Under the pieces are notes generated by a model. That model searched no databases, was not told where the DNA came from, and saw only the letters and a list, made by a program, of their open reading frames with translations. Shown one piece after another: positions 53,749 through 63,167 of a stretch of 64,000 nt of DNA (within the stretch, counting starts at the first letter, position 1; each line of letters opens with the position of its first letter). A program made the translations under genes and the position numbers. The stretch spans positions 3,982,501 through 4,046,500 of the forward strand of contig NZ_CP081869.1 in assembly GCF_019797865.1 (NCBI RefSeq). The letters are read 5' to 3'. Origin of the DNA: Chenggangzhangella methanolivorans (lineage in GTDB: Bacteria; Pseudomonadota; Alphaproteobacteria; Rhizobiales; Methylopilaceae).

Positions 53749-55867
53749 ATGTCAAGAATGCAAGCCAAAGTTGAGTGGAAGAGCGAGGACCTGGAGGCGG
53801 GGATGCTCGAGAGCGGCGCTTCTAGTCGTGAAGCAGTTGCTACGTGTGACCCGCGCAGAGGGTGGCGCGTCGCTCTCGTCTACCCTCCATTCGATGACAA
53901 ACGAGATCGCTCGGCCTACTATCTGGCCCCACCCCTAGGCCTTCTTTACTTGGCAAGCTACCTCGAGAAAGAGGGGCATGTCGTCGAGATCCACGACCAG
54001 ATATTCGAACTCAAATCTGGAGCACTTCAAGCAGACTGCACCCTTTACCGACACGTGCTCCGAACGCATTCTCCGCACTTCTCCTGTTCGTTCTGCACTC
54101 AGTTTTAGCACTCAATGCACCACGAGCCCCGGGGCGGTAAATATTGCTCGCCTAATCAAGAAGGAACGCCAAGACATTCCCGTGATCTTCGGAGGTCACG
54201 ACGTTTCGTTCATTGCTGACCGTTATCTGCGATCATTTCCAGAGATAGACTTTGTGCTAGCCGGCGAGGCTGGCTGTCTCTGCCCGCGCTGATTGCGGCC
54301 TTGCAAGACGGCTTGGACACCGCTTGGATTCCGGGACTTTTCGCCAGACGGACCGAGAACATCAGCTCCAGCGCGGTTCCGGCAAGGCGGATCAGAGAGT
54401 TGGACGAGCTGCTCCAACCTGCGCTTCACCTTGTTGCCCCCCTTTCCGAATATTTCTTCCATAGTCGACAACCTACGATCTTGGTCGACAGCGGGCGCGG
54501 CTGTGCATTCTCCTGCGAATTCTGTCAGACGACGCTGCTGAACGGAACAAAAGTCCGGTATCGTGGCGTCCCCTCGCTTGTGGCCGAGCTAGCCGACTAC
54601 AGGCAAAAATACGGACCTTACGAAGCATATTTCGTCCACGACCTATTCACCGCCCGGCGCGACTTCGTCGAAAGCCTTTGCGATGCGCTGATTGAAGTCG
54701 ATCTCGGCATTACCTGGCAATGTCGCTGTCGGCTCGATCAAGTAGATCGGCCACTGCTCGAAAAGATGGCACGCGCAGGCTGCCGCATGCTCCTCTATGG
54801 AGTCGAGTCAGGCTCCCCCGAGACGCTAGCTAGGATGAATAAGCGCGCGAAGGTCTCTCATCCTAAGGCTATCGTGGAACGCGTGGGGTGGACTGTCGAG
54901 GCAGGCATTTTTCCCTCGCTGTCCATGGTGGTTGGTACGCCCGAGGAGACATTGGGAGACCTCGACGCGACTATGGCGCTTGCCCACGCCTTCGTCCGCT
55001 TAGGTTCCGTTAACGCCTTTATTCAGTTGATGAGCCCTCTCCCGGGCACGGCCTTGGCCGCTCGCGTCGAGCACCGTTTTGCGTACCACGGGTCGAACGC
55101 TCCGACTGCTTTTTCTCAAGGCATTGAGTTCCTGTCAGGCCAGCGCCTCGCCGAAGATGAGATGCTGATCCAAGAGCATCCCGACATTTTTCAATCCTTC
55201 CAAGCCGTTGTTCCCGACCATGGTGACTTAGACCTTTGCATCGACATTTCACTGACTTATTGCAAGCTTCTCGAGATTTATCAGCGAAGCTTTGGCCGCC
55301 TCGCGGAGCTTGCCGGGCTCACTCATCTCGGCCTGTTTCGAGCATGGCGAGACGGTTGGCTGACAGTGTGTCGCGCCGGCAATTTGGCCGGCCAGCGCGA
55401 TCATGACATCTGGAATGCGTTCGAGCGGTTCATCGAGGATTTTGGACGCGAAGAGCTGCAGAGTGACGGTCCTCTCGGAGAGGCGTATCGGTTCGAAAAA
55501 GTCCTCCGCCTCGTTAGCGAAGGACCGCCCATTCAATCGGGTGCGGGCACTACGGTGAAGCCCGCGCGACTCCAGCTCGCAGACGGCGCGCGATTGTTCG
55601 AGTCGCGCGAAACCATCGAGGGGTTCTCGCCAGCGCAGGCCGCGCTCATTTTTGCCACGCCCGACCGGCTTCACGTCCTGCCGTTAGGGAGACGAGCAGG
55701 CTCTCGTCCATGCGACTTTAGACGAACAAATCTGGGGCGCTCTTTCGGCCAAGTCCCGTGATCGCCTTCTCGCCTCACTGGATCACCTCGTGCGCCTTGG
55801 CGTGCTCGTAACCGAGGCCCGAGACGGATCGGCGGCGCTGGTCGACCTTTGTATCGAGGTCGCGTGA
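53749..55867 (+). pseudogene. B12-binding radical SAM protein 1 of a peptide-modification cluster
   Basis: About 705 residues after repair. Residues 40-175 resemble a cobalamin-binding domain (ALVYPPFDDKRDRSAYYLAP, LGLLYLASYLEKEGHVVEI, VIFGGHDVSF). The radical SAM core follows with GRGCAFSCEFCQT (CxxxCxxC) and LLYGVESGSPETLARM. The C-terminus (WGALSAKSRDRLLASLDHLV) looks like a small winged-helix or PqqD-like module. The frame changes near 54100, 54275 and 55690. The downstream gene starts in its stop (TGATG). Such enzymes methylate or crosslink unreactive carbons. Confidence 0.78.
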
Positions 55868-57465
55868 TGTGGAGTGGCCGGATTGCGCTAGTAAACCCGC
55901 CAACGAGCATCGGCGCCGCAACTTACTTAGCACCGCCGCTTGGTCTAGCGCAGGTCGCGGCTGCCCTCGAGAGGCGTCGTTGGGGATCACAGGTCGATGT
56001 GCTCGACCTTGCCCTAGAGCTTGGGGAGGGCGCGCTTCCAGTTGGGCCAGATCTCCTAGCCGCCGCGACGGAACGTCTTCTAGCAAGCAGTTACGATATC
56101 TATGCCTTCTCTGTCCAATGCTTCAACCTTCCGATAGCAGCTGCGATCGCGACCCGACTCAAGCGTGCCGCTCCCCGCGCGAAGATCATTCGGCGGCCAC
56201 CATGCCGGTCTCGCGCAGGACGAGATCCGTGCTTGCCTATCGGTCGACGACGTGTTGGGCCGATCGGCCGAACGAGAAATTCTTGGGGATGACAGCTTCC
56301 TACTGCCGCCCGCGCTCCACAAGCTTCCGGAGTTGTCGCGCTACTGGGCGTTGAGCCCACACCCAGCGGGTCTAGTCGAGACTGGGCGTGGCTGCCCGTT
56401 CGACTGCTCGTACTGCTCCATCCCTGCCGTGTTCGGGCGCGGTAGCGCCCGAAAGCCAGTTGCAACCGTGATGGCAGAGATCGCGGCTTGGCGGCAGGCG
56501 GGCTTCAACACAGTGCATCTTGTCGATGACACCTTTACGCGCAGCGCCCGGCAGCTCGAACCGCTCCTCTCCGCGCTAGGCGATGTCGGATCGGATTTTG
56601 CTTGGACGGCGATGACCCGCGCGGACCTAGTCAACCCCGCGCTGCTCTCCTGCCTGGGACGTTCGGGCTGCGTCGGCTTGCTTTATGGAGTCGATACGGG
56701 GAGCCCAGAGGCGCTAGCTCGCCTGTCGAAGCGAGCGGTCCGCTATCCCGACATCGCCGAGCTCGCGCTATGGAATGTGGAGGCAGGCATCGCCCCGACG
56801 TTCTATTTCCTCATCGATCTCCTTCGCGATACTATGCACGATCTAGAGTTGTCGCTGGCTCAAGCCGCTCGTGCCTCCGCAGTCGATCCGGGAAGCGTCC
56901 GCCTCATCTGGTGCGTATCGTACCTGGAACGCCCCTCGCCCGCGAAGCAGGATATGCATTGCATACTAATTTCGAGGCACCCTACGCTGACACGTTGCGG
57001 GCGACCGTCGGCGACGATTGTGACGAAGTTTGGGGCTTGATCGCCCGGCACCCGTCAGTGTTTTCAACCTACTTTGCGGCAGCCGCGGCGACAGGGCGGG
57101 CACCCGCAAACGCTTTGGCCCGCTACGGGTCGGATCTGATCGAAGCGTTTCCTTTAACGATCCTCGAGATCTGTTCGGCCCGCTGCATGAAGCCTGTCCT
57201 TCTCGGCTTTACGGATCGCGTCGGCGTAGCGAGAAGCTTACCGGCGGAACAGGTCAAGGATGCATTTGCGGAAGCAGTAGACGCTGTTACCGAGGCTGGA
57301 AGCGAGTTTCTCGCTTACGAGCGTTGGCGCGCTTCGGGCGACGCAAAGCGCTTGTCGTCTCGCGTCGACGCGTCTAGCGCTCGCCGAGCCGCTATCGTCG
57401 GCGTTCCGACCGTCCGAGACACTCTTTTGCGAGAACCGCGGCTTTACCAGGTTGCCGCGGCCTAA
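55867..57465 (+). pseudogene. B12-binding radical SAM protein 2 of a peptide-modification cluster
   Basis: About 533 residues after repair. The N-terminal cobalamin-type domain has IALVNPPTSIGAATYLAPPL and KII-FGGHHAGLA, where two T bases are missing near 56190. The radical SAM core has GRGCPFDCSYCSIP and LLYGVDTGSPEALARLSKRA. The frame returns near 56920 (VRIVPGTPLAREAGYA). It resembles its upstream neighbour in layout, so the two are probably paralogues acting on the same substrate. A precursor-like peptide gene follows after 26 bp. Confidence 0.78.
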
Positions 57466-57491
57466 AAGCCAACCTGGTGGAGGGAGAGCAA

Positions 57492-57668
57492 ATGGGCACG
57501 TCAAACACGCCAAATGAAGCGACCGGCAAAGAAACGCTGGACGAGAAGGTCCAGAAGCTAGAAGAGCGCCTCGATAAGCTCCTGTCCGGGGAAATCGACC
57601 TAACGGTCGTTGAGCTCGGCGATCTGCAGGTTTCGCCGCGCTCGAAGCTTCGCGTAGCGTGCGAGTAG
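57492..57668 (+). CDS. Putative RiPP precursor peptide
   Basis: A 58-residue peptide with GGAGGG 9 bases upstream. Its first two thirds form a charged amphipathic helix (KETLDEKVQKLEERLDKLLS), typical of a leader recognised by modifying enzymes. The last 20 residues (LTVVELGDLQVSPRSK then a single Cys and terminal Glu) could be the core. It lies between two radical SAM genes and an ATP-grasp gene that overlaps its end, the standard place for a precursor. It has no homology that I recognise, so this assignment rests on context. Confidence 0.6.
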   Translation: MGTSNTPNEATGKETLDEKVQKLEERLDKLLSGEIDLTVVELGDLQVSPRSKLRVACE

Positions 57669-59083
57669 GAGCGATCTGCTCCAGCATCAACAGTTCAGGC
57701 GTGGGCGAGCTTAACTCATTCGCGGCTCCGCGCGTTTACGCTCTGGATGTCATCATCCCGTCCGTAGGGTCGGGACGAGTGTCTCCGATTGTCGTCGACT
57801 TCAATGGGAGCCGCAGCGGGCTTTCCGCAGCCGAGGCCAAGTTCGGTGATTCTCGCATCGAAGTAGAAGTCCTCTCGGCACTTGCCGAGGCCGGCGCAGG
57901 ACGGGTGCTCGCACCCGTTCTGCGCCGGTCCCCGGTACTGCGCGAGCAGATCTCGCTTGAAACGATTCTACGCGTCGACAGATCGTCAGCTGGCATCGGG
58001 CGCGCGCGCGATGCCTATATGCCCGTCGGCCGAACGTTCGCGCTAGACGCTGAAGAGCGTGTGGCGAAGCTCGCGCGGCGCATCGGCATTTTGTACGAAA
58101 CGCTCATTTTTGACTGGGTGCCCGAGCGACGCACTCTCGTTGCTCATGGCCCAAAATCCCAGACGATGAACGACTGGAGCCCCGGAACGGCAGTCGTCTG
58201 GCCCTATACTTGGGACTGGCGCGCATTTGCGTTTCCTGCCGCTTCGCGGCTTGTCAATCCGCTCGCGCTCCAACTGCTCGCGACGAACAAGCTCTTCCTT
58301 GCGGCCGCTGACGAAGCCAGCCTCGTCGATCACGGAGCCTCCTATTCCGCATCGACAGCAGCGTTCGGGTTCCTGCGCGACGCCGGCGAGTGGGTTGAAA
58401 ATACTCAGCGGACCAGCGCGAACAATTCTGGGCTGTGGGTAGTGAAGCCGGCCCAAGGCCGACGCGGATTTGGCGTCGCCCTATGCGGAGCGAACGGCTT
58501 AGTTGACTATGCTCGTATGGCCGGGATCGAGGGGGATGCCGCCTCACTTAAGCGTGGCCTTAAAGCGTTGGCAGCCGCCTCGCTGGCCGGCGACTTGCCC
58601 GAGGCTCTGACGCTGATTCAGCCTTATGTCTCGCCATCGATAAGGCGCCATCCCGATACCGGTTTGCTGCACGGCACCGTGCAGCGCGCGTGCGTGCTCT
58701 CCGACGGCCGGGGCGCTCGCTGCATCGACGTGACTTCAGTGCTCTTCCGAGAACCACGGGACGCAATCGCCCGTTCCGAAATGCGCGAGGCGCGTCTAAT
58801 GACCGCCCAGTCGCGCCCTATTTGCCTCTCGCCGCGGCCTGATGAACATGACTCGGTGGCCGCTGTGGCAACCCGCTTTGTCGATGCAGTGGAGCAGTAT
58901 GCCCGCTCTATTCCTCAGGAACCATTGGCGGCGGTTCGGCACGAAGCTGTCGAGACAGCTCGGTTCGCGGATCGAACCTTCCAGATCGCCTGCACACCGG
59001 TTGTCGAAGACGCCTGGCACTACGGAACTCCTCTAATGGCGGTTTTCGCGCAGACGTGTGCCCCAAGGGATGCCATGCCGTGA
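57659..59083 (+). CDS. ATP-grasp enzyme of the peptide-modification cluster
   Basis: A 474-residue protein starting at GTG and overlapping the peptide gene by 10 bases. ATP-grasp features are NKLFLAAADEASLVDHGASY, the nucleotide loop WVVKPAQGRRGFGVALCG near residue 262, LIQPYVSPSIRRHPDTG near residue 320, and a late acidic metal-binding segment. Enzymes of this fold ligate carboxylates to amines or hydroxyls, as in graspetide macrocyclases. No other ATG is available for a full domain. The bond formed here is unknown. Confidence 0.72.
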   Translation: MRVGAICSSINSSGVGELNSFAAPRVYALDVIIPSVGSGRVSPIVVDFNGSRSGLSAAEAKFGDSRIEVEVLSALAEAGAGRVLAPVLRRSPVLREQISLETILRVDRSSAGIGRARDAYMPVGRTFALDAEERVAKLARRIGILYETLIFDWVPERRTLVAHGPKSQTMNDWSPGTAVVWPYTWDWRAFAFPAASRLVNPLALQLLATNKLFLAAADEASLVDHGASYSASTAAFGFLRDAGEWVENTQRTSANNSGLWVVKPAQGRRGFGVALCGANGLVDYARMAGIEGDAASLKRGLKALAAASLAGDLPEALTLIQPYVSPSIRRHPDTGLLHGTVQRACVLSDGRGARCIDVTSVLFREPRDAIARSEMREARLMTAQSRPICLSPRPDEHDSVAAVATRFVDAVEQYARSIPQEPLAAVRHEAVETARFADRTFQIACTPVVEDAWHYGTPLMAVFAQTCAPRDAMP

Positions 59084-59336
59084 TACCAGATTATGCTCTA
59101 TTATGATTTTGTTCTTCGTCTAATTTACTAGAAATATGAAATTCCGTCTCGAACGACTTATCTTGGCGCACGGCGACTGCACGCCTTTGACCGCGGATGA
59201 CCCTTTGACGACGTTCACAACGTCCATAATTCGCTTGGCAGCCAGCGATCTGATCGAAGATTCTCATTGGCTCATTCTCCGCAAGCGACGATGACGTTTA
59301 GGGGGCTGCAGCGCTGATCGACTGGCCAACTCGCGG
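59084..59336. other. AT-rich intergenic region between convergent genes
   Basis: About 250 bp with markedly lower GC (about 59090-59150) and no gene. GTGATACCAGA near 59082 resembles the GATACCA repeats at 62881-62895. No clear terminator hairpin was seen. Confidence 0.4.
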
Positions 59337-60446
59337 CTAGGGCTCAAACGTCTGAGAGACGAACACTGACTCGAACAGCTTCTTGTCGGTCCGGACGACG
59401 AGCCGCTGCAGACAATAGAGACGCCATACCTTGTCCCAGAGGGGGGCTGTCCGCGGGACATACGTGACGGGGAGATTGAGATAGTCTCTAGCCTCCTCCA
59501 CGCTGATGCGTTCGCCGTGCGACTTCCATTTCTTTTCGGTCAGAAGCTCGTCGGCGACTTTGGTGGCGTTTGTATTGTTGTTCCGGAGGAGCAGCTTTTG
59601 GGCGATCGTGCGCGCCCGGCTTTCTTGCCCCTGGAATTTACGAACGACGAAGGGGTCGAACTGTCGTAACATTTCTAACGAGACGACATCGGCCCGATCC
59701 TTGGCAAGCTTGTCGGAATACTCATAAAACGCCGCCAGATAGGCGGTGACCGACATTGGCATCAGTGCGCCCGTCTGACTCTTCAGCATCACCTGCGGGT
59801 CGATTTGTCCGAGCTCTGAGCTGTCGCTCATGAGCAGTTCGTTGGCCCCAAGTGCGATGAGGGTCCCAGCGCTTTTTGCGTAGTCAGGAATAATCACCCG
59901 AAGATTTCCCGTCGGCCCGATGCTGTCAAAAATGAAATGGATGAACTTGTCCGCGGCGTCGATGTCGCCGCCCGAGGTGTGCAGCATCAGATCGATGCTT
60001 TGGCCTTGAACGATGTTGTGCAGCAGGTCGACGAGACCAAGAATGTCGTCGCGCTCGATCTCCCGCTTGTCGCCGCTGATGTAGCAGAGCAACCGTCGGC
60101 CGGTCTCCCCTTCAATCGCCTCGATCTGCGCCCTGCGATGATATCGCGCCGCCTCAAAGGCTTCGAACAACGGCGTCTTCACATAGTGTCGCGGCGCAGG
60201 CGCGGTCTCGACCACTTCAGGGTCTGTTTGCGGATCCGGCTTCGAGGCGGCGCGTTGCGTCGGTGTCTTGTCACGCCGGGCGGTTTTCGATCCAGCTTCC
60301 GGCCTTTCCGATGATTCCGGAGGCGCCTTAAGCGACGGACTGCTCGGCGAGGTCTTGCCTTTTGAACGCGCTTTCTTGCTCTGGGACGCAGTTCTGGTCC
60401 GTCGCCCCCCGTCACGACTTGAAGTTGGCTTTCTGGGTGACGTCAT
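59337..60446 (-). CDS. SDH-type (ClpP-fold) serine protease
   Basis: A 369-residue protein. Residues 1-90 are basic and disordered. The SDH_protease (serine dehydrogenase proteinase, SppA/ClpP-like) domain follows: oxyanion strand DLMLHTSGGDIDAADKFI near residue 155 and nucleophile Ser in YAKSAGTLIALGANELLMS near residue 190, then a Glu/Asp-rich helix. No membrane segment is visible. It is the last gene of the ubiquitin-like operon, overlapping DUF6527 by ATGA, and could be the effector that cleaves tagged proteins. Confidence 0.83.
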   Translation of the reverse strand: MTSPRKPTSSRDGGRRTRTASQSKKARSKGKTSPSSPSLKAPPESSERPEAGSKTARRDKTPTQRAASKPDPQTDPEVVETAPAPRHYVKTPLFEAFEAARYHRRAQIEAIEGETGRRLLCYISGDKREIERDDILGLVDLLHNIVQGQSIDLMLHTSGGDIDAADKFIHFIFDSIGPTGNLRVIIPDYAKSAGTLIALGANELLMSDSSELGQIDPQVMLKSQTGALMPMSVTAYLAAFYEYSDKLAKDRADVVSLEMLRQFDPFVVRKFQGQESRARTIAQKLLLRNNNTNATKVADELLTEKKWKSHGERISVEEARDYLNLPVTYVPRTAPLWDKVWRLYCLQRLVVRTDKKLFESVFVSQTFEP

Positions 60447-60784
60447 CGATCGCTATCCGCCGCCCACGCCGTCCGGCCGTTGCGCACATGATAGTGACAG
60501 CGCCGCCCCCGCGTCTGGGCGTCGACGCTCGGTACGATGGTGTAGTGCCAGCGCTCCGCAACCGCAACGCGCCAGAAGGGTTTTCGAGAGTCGTCGAGAT
60601 TGAGCATGATGCGGTGTTGGCGACCGCAGGGACAATCAAAGACCGCCCACTTCGGCGCGTCGGCACGGCCGACAAGCACGACCCCGCGTGCCGGCATCGT
60701 TTCGGGGACCTCATCAGCCGCCTCGACCACGTCGACCTGCCGCCACGGCTGAAACGGGAGCCAGTCCCACCACCGGATGCTCAT
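60443..60784 (-). CDS. DUF6527 family protein of the ubiquitin-like operon
   Basis: A 113-residue protein with WAVFDCPCGRQHRIMLNLDD near residue 45, HYTIVPSVDAQTRGRRCHYH and a C-terminal Trp/Asp tail. The Cys pair plus the later Cys-His pair suggest a zinc-binding treble-clef-like fold, as expected for DUF6527 proteins found beside bacterial ubiquitin-like operons. An E3-like adaptor role has been suggested for such folds, which is inference here. It overlaps both neighbours by ATGA. Confidence 0.78.
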   Translation of the reverse strand: MSIRWWDWLPFQPWRQVDVVEAADEVPETMPARGVVLVGRADAPKWAVFDCPCGRQHRIMLNLDDSRKPFWRVAVAERWHYTIVPSVDAQTRGRRCHYHVRNGRTAWAADSDR

Positions 60785-62164
60785 GCGTCGGGCCAGACAT
60801 GTTCGAGGAAGGGATCAGCCGAGCCGAACCCAACTTTGCCAGATGAAGGATTGCAGTAGTGACCCGGGCGGGGCGCGGCGGCGTTGACTGAGATTTCGCG
60901 GTCGTGCCACCGCAACAGTATTTCGCTTGGTCGGGGATCGGGGCCGAACCCGATGAGGCGCTCGAGCAACTCGGTCACCGCCGCCGACGCCACGGCTGTC
61001 GTGAATGTAACGACAGCCGGCTCGACGCCCCCCAAAGCCGGCGCGTACCCTTCGCCGGCAAGACGTTGACGCTCCTCTGGAGTCATCTGCTCGGCCGCGG
61101 CTCGGCGAAGGTCGATGCGGTCGCGACAGATCAGGCAGGCCGATCCCGGCACCAGCAGCGTAATGCGACCATCGATGCCGGTCAGCATGCCGTCGGCGTC
61201 GGAGCTGATCAGCACGCCCACGTCGATGACCGGCGTCATCAGGTAAGTCGAAAGCCTCGACAGCACCAAGCGGCCCGCATTGTCGTCCGTACAGCCGAAT
61301 ACGACGTCACAGGCCGCAAGCTCGCGCGCGACCCGTTGATTGGTGATCATCGCCTGCCGGATGGAGCAGACCAGCTCCGGCGCGATCCGAAGCAGATGGT
61401 CTCTCGCGACGTCGACCTTTGGGCGGCCGACATCGGCTGGCGTCGAGCCGTAGACCCGTGTCACGTTGCTGTCGCTGAGCACGTCGTTGTCGAACAGCGC
61501 CAGACGGCGAACGCCGAGACGGACCAATTGCTCGCAAACGGCCGAGCCGGTCCCGCCAACTCCCACGACGCCGACTGTCAGCGCGCCGAGCGTCGCCTGT
61601 ATGTCAGCCCCGAAGGCGCGGACGCTTCGATCGAAAATAGGCGGGACAGCAGCTTCGGGCGCATCGAAGGCCTGGGTGAACTTCCAGCCGTCGCCGACCT
61701 CCCAACACCGCGAAATCGCGATCGGCGCCGTACTCAGGATCAAGTCGGCCGGTGAAACTGTAGCCCCCCGGTCGCGGCGAGACGATCATGGAGGCATACC
61801 AAGCCACGTCGGCGCGAGTGCGGAAAAGGTCGCCGATCAGGCGATCCACGACCGCGTCGCGGCGACTGGGCGTAGGGGCCGCAGCCTCGCCGGGATGAGT
61901 ATGTAGCCAGATCGGCAACAGCCCCTCCGCGTCGGCCGCGCCCAACGCTGGAATGTACCCTTCGGACGTCAGTCCCATGCCATCGGACTGCCGATCGACA
62001 TATGCGGTATCCGGAGCCCAAATGACGCGCTGGCCGAGCAGCCGGATCTCGCCGGACTGCTCCACAACGCGAGCGAGAAGCACTCCAGCTGTCTCGAGCG
62101 GCTCTCCCGCAACACGAGCGAGTTCGCCTGCAAGCTCGTTGCGGACGACGAGGGTCGCCATCAT
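60781..62164 (-). pseudogene. JAB-ThiF fusion: deubiquitinase-like and E1-like protein (one frameshift)
   Basis: About 461 residues after repair. The N-terminal JAB/MPN domain has a Glu in GEPLETAGVLLARVV and the metal-binding LHTHPGEAAAPTPSRRD (HxH...SxxD). The C-terminal ThiF/E1 domain has VGVVGVGGTGSAVCEQLVRL, DNDVLSDSNVTR, and the CxxC-type zinc pair is reduced (SACLICRD). The frame changes between GRLD and CWEVGDGWKF, near 61700-61760. If the shift is real, two proteins are made (JAB from 62164, ThiF from a TTG at 61743). It activates the ubiquitin-like partner. Confidence 0.82.
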
Positions 62165-62552
62165 GACACGGCCGCCAACCGTGCGGCCGCGGCCAACTCC
62201 CGCCTGACGATCGCGAGGTAACTCTCGACGCAGTCGATCCCAGCGCGCCACTGTCCGGGGTCGAGATGGCGGCTCCATCTCTGCCACAGGCGGCCGAGAT
62301 GGTGTTCACGCGCCTCGGTCGCGGCGATGATCGAACCGTTGCTCCGGCTGACATGGGATCGAACCACCACATGTCCGGAGCGAGGTCGGGATATCCCGGC
62401 ATAAGCCGAAGCAGGAGATCCGCCGCCGAAACATTCAAACCGCCCGGCATCGGGAAGTTCGGGATTACGACGCAGAGGGCGCCGCCTTCCATCTGGACCT
62501 GGTGAGCAGGAAAGCGCTCCGCCAAAAATTCGGCGTCGTTCTTCGGCAACAT
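62161..62552 (-). pseudogene. E2-like ubiquitin-conjugating protein (one frameshift)
   Basis: About 130 residues after repair. It reads FPAHQVQMEGGALCVVIPNF, LRLMPGYPDLAPDMWWFDPM, then after a one-base loss near 62335 ATEAREHHLGRLWQRWSRHL and the end helix YLAIVRRELAAAARL. This matches prokaryotic E2/UBC-family proteins. I do not see a Cys at the expected catalytic position after the WWFDP segment, so it may be an inactive or atypical E2. It overlaps the JAB-ThiF gene by ATGA. Confidence 0.72.
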
Positions 62553-62566
62553 CGTGGTGCCTCCGC

Positions 62567-62854
62567 TTAACCAGGATTGATCTGGGCCGGCGCGGTGAAG
62601 AACCGCAGACCATGCGCCATGGTCACGATGGCGTCCGCCGTAATCTTGAGATCCGACCCGCCGGGAACGACCTGAAAGAGGTCGCGGTCAGGTCCGATGT
62701 CCGGATCGGGCAAGGTCCGGAGCCTCTCGGCAGAGAGGGTTTCCTCTCGAACCTCATACACGGTGCGGTCGATCTTGATCTGGAACTTCGGCTTGGGATC
62801 GGGCTTGGGGTCCGGCTTTCCGCCGGATCCCGAATGAGGATCGTTGCTAGGCAT
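62567..62854 (-). CDS. Multiubiquitin / ubiquitin-like protein
   Basis: A 95-residue protein: a Pro/Lys/Asp linker (GGKPDPKPDPKPK) followed by one beta-grasp domain, FQIKIDRTVYEVREETLSAE through DLFQVVPGGSDLKITADA. This is the prokaryotic multiubiquitin-type ubiquitin-like domain. The C-terminus is FFTAPAQINPG, so a terminal Gly is present, as in conjugatable ubiquitins. GGAGG lies 7 bases upstream. It leads the operon with E2, JAB-ThiF, DUF6527 and SDH protease. Confidence 0.82.
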   Translation of the reverse strand: MPSNDPHSGSGGKPDPKPDPKPKFQIKIDRTVYEVREETLSAERLRTLPDPDIGPDRDLFQVVPGGSDLKITADAIVTMAHGLRFFTAPAQINPG

Positions 62855-62880
62855 ATGAAACCTCCGTTAACTGACACCGT

Positions 62881-62907
62881 GATACCACGATACCAGACCT
62901 CTTGACA
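62881..62907. promoter_or_regulatory. Direct repeats and -35-like element between divergent genes
   Basis: Two GATACCA repeats (62881-62887, 62889-62895) followed by TTGACA (62902-62907), 30 bases before the ATG of the ribbon-helix-helix gene. The repeats could be an operator for that regulator or for the ubiquitin-like operon. No good -10 box is evident; the short distance would imply a leaderless transcript. Confidence 0.35.
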
Positions 62908-62936
62908 ACCACCGCAAAAGTCCTCAGTTTTCAGCT

Positions 62937-63143
62937 ATGAAGCCCGCGAAAGCCATGACGATCCGCTTGTCCGCCGAGCAAGCGGAAGCTCTCGAGACCG
63001 TCGCCACCGTCAAGGATTTGCCGGTGTCGGATGTCATCAGGGCCGCGATTTCGAATCACATCGAGACGCTGCGGCGGGATCCGGGTTTTCAGGACGGGTT
63101 GAAGGCTCGCATCGAACGCGCAAGCCGGCTGCTCGAGCGCTAG
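62937..63143 (+). CDS. Ribbon-helix-helix DNA-binding protein
   Basis: A 68-residue CopG/Arc-like protein: strand AMTIRLSAEQAEAL, then helices TVATVKDLPVSDVIRAAI. It is probably a repressor, acting on its own promoter or on the divergent ubiquitin-like operon 82 bp away. No toxin follows on the same strand, so an antitoxin role is less likely. Confidence 0.75.
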   Translation: MKPAKAMTIRLSAEQAEALETVATVKDLPVSDVIRAAISNHIETLRRDPGFQDGLKARIERASRLLER

Positions 63144-63167
63144 TCGGCGCTCTGTGGTCTATCTCGA

